A DNA stretch of 55,334 nt from Rhodocyclus purpureus (GTDB lineage: Bacteria > Pseudomonadota > Gammaproteobacteria > Burkholderiales > Rhodocyclaceae), in NCBI RefSeq assembly GCF_016653115.1, contig NZ_NHRX01000068.1:1-55334 (forward strand), given 5' to 3'. The notes beneath the pieces were generated by a model that was given only the letters and a program-made list of their open reading frames with translations, was not told the origin of the DNA and did not search any database. Below, in pieces: positions 54,016 through 55,334 of this stretch; positions within the stretch are counted from its first letter, which is position 1; every line of letters begins with the position of its first letter. Position numbers and translations under genes: made by a program.

Positions 54016-54870
54016 TCAGCGCTGCGCGCGTCCCAGGCGGAGCAGCAGGAGCGAGGCCAGGATGACCGCGCCGCCGAGCGAGAGCCGCACGAGGTCGGCG
54101 TCGCGGTTCCAGATCAGCACATTGACGAGCAGTCCGGCGGGGACGTGCAGTTCGTTCATCACTGCCAGCGTTCCGGCATCGACGCGGGTGCTGCCTTTCA
54201 CCCACCAGAACATGCCGAGCGCGGTGGCGAAGAATCCCATCCACGCGAGCACACCCCACTGCACGGCGGCCTGTGGCAGTTTGCCGGGATCGCCGAAGAG
54301 CAGGAACGAAGGCAGCGCCAGCAGCAACGCGCCGAGGAAGAAGTGCCCGAACAGGTGCTGGAGCGGCACTGCGGTCGGGTAGCGCACGAGCAGGCGGCGG
54401 CACAGCACCTGCCCCGCCGCGAAGCTCGCGTTGGCCACCTGCAACAGGATGAAGCCGGTCAGGTACTCGCCGGCGAGCGGCTGGAAGCGGATCAGGACGC
54501 CACCGCCGACCGCGACCAGCGCGGCGGCGAGCGCCCAGCGGTTGAAGCGCCGCTCCAGGGCGTCGTCGAGCAGGGTCACGTAGATCGGCGTCAGCACCGT
54601 GAACAGCAGCACCTCCGGCACCGTCAGCACGCTGAAGCTGCGATAAAGGCACAGGTAGGTGACGCCGAACTGCAGGGCGCCAGCGAACCAGAACCCGCGC
54701 AGCAGGGGCGCCGGCAGCCCGCGCCAGCGCAGCAACGGGACGAAGACGAGCGCGGCGATGGCAACGCGGATGAGGACGGCAAAATCACTATCGACCTTGC
54801 CGGCCAGGTACTGGCCGATCAGGCTGAACGAGAAGGCCCAGAGGATGGTGACGATGATCAGGTAGGGCAT
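54016..54870 (-). CDS. EamA-family (DMT) transporter
   Basis: A 284-residue protein with ten predicted helices in two EamA repeats (residues 5-135 and 145-280). The second repeat carries the typical LQVANASFAAGQVLCRR and AWMGFFATALGMFWWVKGSTRVDAG. An exporter or importer of small metabolites; the substrate is unknown. Convergent with the peroxiredoxin gene with a gap of only 20 bases. Confidence 0.85.
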   Translation of the reverse strand: MPYLIIVTILWAFSFSLIGQYLAGKVDSDFAVLIRVAIAALVFVPLLRWRGLPAPLLRGFWFAGALQFGVTYLCLYRSFSVLTVPEVLLFTVLTPIYVTLLDDALERRFNRWALAAALVAVGGGVLIRFQPLAGEYLTGFILLQVANASFAAGQVLCRRLLVRYPTAVPLQHLFGHFFLGALLLALPSFLLFGDPGKLPQAAVQWGVLAWMGFFATALGMFWWVKGSTRVDAGTLAVMNELHVPAGLLVNVLIWNRDADLVRLSLGGAVILASLLLLRLGRAQR

Positions 54871-54903
54871 GGGGTTCCGCCGGCTCGGCTGCGACCGAGC
54901 GAA

Positions 54904-55200
54904 TTACCGGGCTGGCGCTTTCCTGAAGTAAAAGATGGCCTGGTCACCCCTGCCCTGCGCATTCAACTGCCGCGCCAGCTTGCGGTACTCTTTGTACCGG
55001 CTTCTCGTCAGATGGCTCGAATCGAGCGCATTCGAGTCTTTCAGCGAAATGTCCTTTGCGTACAACTCGCTGCCTTCGAACTGGAAATAGCTGGAATCGT
55101 AAGCCACATCAAAAAGCTCGAGCCCGGCATTCTTCGCCAGCAATTCCAGGCTCTTGGCGGTATGCAGGTAGTAATGCCTCGGCGCGTCGAGCTGCACCCA
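54904..55200 (-). pseudogene. SAM-dependent methyltransferase 3' fragment, truncated by IS
   Basis: About 95 residues matching the C-terminal part of class I methyltransferases (LDAPRHYYLHTAKSLELLAK, LELFDVAYDSSYFQFEGSE). The SAM-binding N-terminal domain is gone; upstream the frame runs into the end of an IS4-type element at about 55200-55225. The start at 55269 lies inside the IS and is not native. Lower GC content and more AT-rich codons than its neighbours suggest transfer. Confidence 0.6.
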
Positions 55201-55225
55201 GTTAACGCATAGCGTTACACATAAC

Positions 55226-55334
55226 TCATATCGCATGAAGCGCTCGCATATGCTCGACGCCCTGAACAAAATCCCTGATGCGCTGGTATCCCAGCCAGAG
55301 GGTTTTCACGCCAGGTTCGCCGTCGCCCTTCCTG
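55226..55334 (-). pseudogene. IS4-family transposase 3' end (runs off window)
   Basis: On the minus strand the frame reads RKGDGEPGVKTLWLGYQRIR and ends HMRALHAI at the stop (55226). GEPGVKTLWLGxQR is the conserved C-terminal signature of IS4-family transposases. Only the last ~35 codons lie in the window; whether the upstream part is intact cannot be seen. The adjacent 55200-55225 contains a short dyad (TAACGCATAGCGTTA) that may be the IS terminus. Confidence 0.75.

Overview
The window looks like a chromosomal contig from a GC-rich betaproteobacterium, most likely Rhodocyclales (Candidatus Accumulibacter, Dechloromonas or Propionivibrio-like). The reasons are strong G/C preference at third codon positions, the gene run purM / hda / HAD hydrolase / pcnB / folK / panB / panC / panD, a CYTH-CHAD protein of the kind tied to polyphosphate, and multihaem cytochromes. 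The genus is inference, not proof. Both ends lie inside truncated insertion-sequence transposases (1-567 and 55226-55334). That is how assemblies usually stop at repeats, so the window may be a whole contig.

Layout. 1-3640: a transposase / M18 aminopeptidase chimaera, a hipBA toxin-antitoxin pair and two copies of a dispersed palindromic repeat. 3643-7982: an RND efflux permease and its adaptor. 8030-15537: purM divergent from hda, a HAD phosphatase, pcnB, folK, a small membrane protein, panB and panC, then panD behind its own promoter and leader. 15626-21512: a NYN-domain RNase-like protein and a four-gene MacAB-type ABC exporter. 21681-26579: a Crp/Fnr regulator, a CYTH-CHAD protein with SixA, TerC and the Mrp/ApbC Fe-S carrier. 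26765-28918: metG. 29137-36809: a seven-gene operon resembling hydrogenase-4 (hyfBCEFGI plus acylphosphatase). Its large subunit has lost the nickel-binding cysteine motifs, so it is best read as an Ehr-type, complex-I-like complex and not a hydrogenase. 36977-38918: a Fic-domain gene divergent from an orphan hipB-like regulator, separated by striking palindromes. 39042-44363: a secreted trypsin-like protease, pyruvate carboxylase and a small RRM-like protein. 44865-50446: the pyruvate dehydrogenase complex (aceE-aceF-lpd, minus strand). 50742-53995: an inner-membrane NAD(P)H-to-octahaem-cytochrome electron-transfer operon followed by a 2-Cys peroxiredoxin. 54016-end: an EamA transporter, a methyltransferase fragment and an IS end.

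How they fit together. Pyruvate carboxylase and pyruvate dehydrogenase govern the pyruvate branch (oxaloacetate versus acetyl-CoA). panB, panC and panD make pantothenate for CoA. The Ehr-like complex and the reductase/cytochrome operon are two poorly understood membrane redox modules and the most interesting content. The accessory material is modest: two hip loci (one reduced to the antitoxin), a Fic protein with a non-canonical active site, IS fragments and five copies of a roughly 110-130 bp palindromic repeat, two of them inside a 206-bp tandem duplication. I saw no rRNA, tRNA or CRISPR array.
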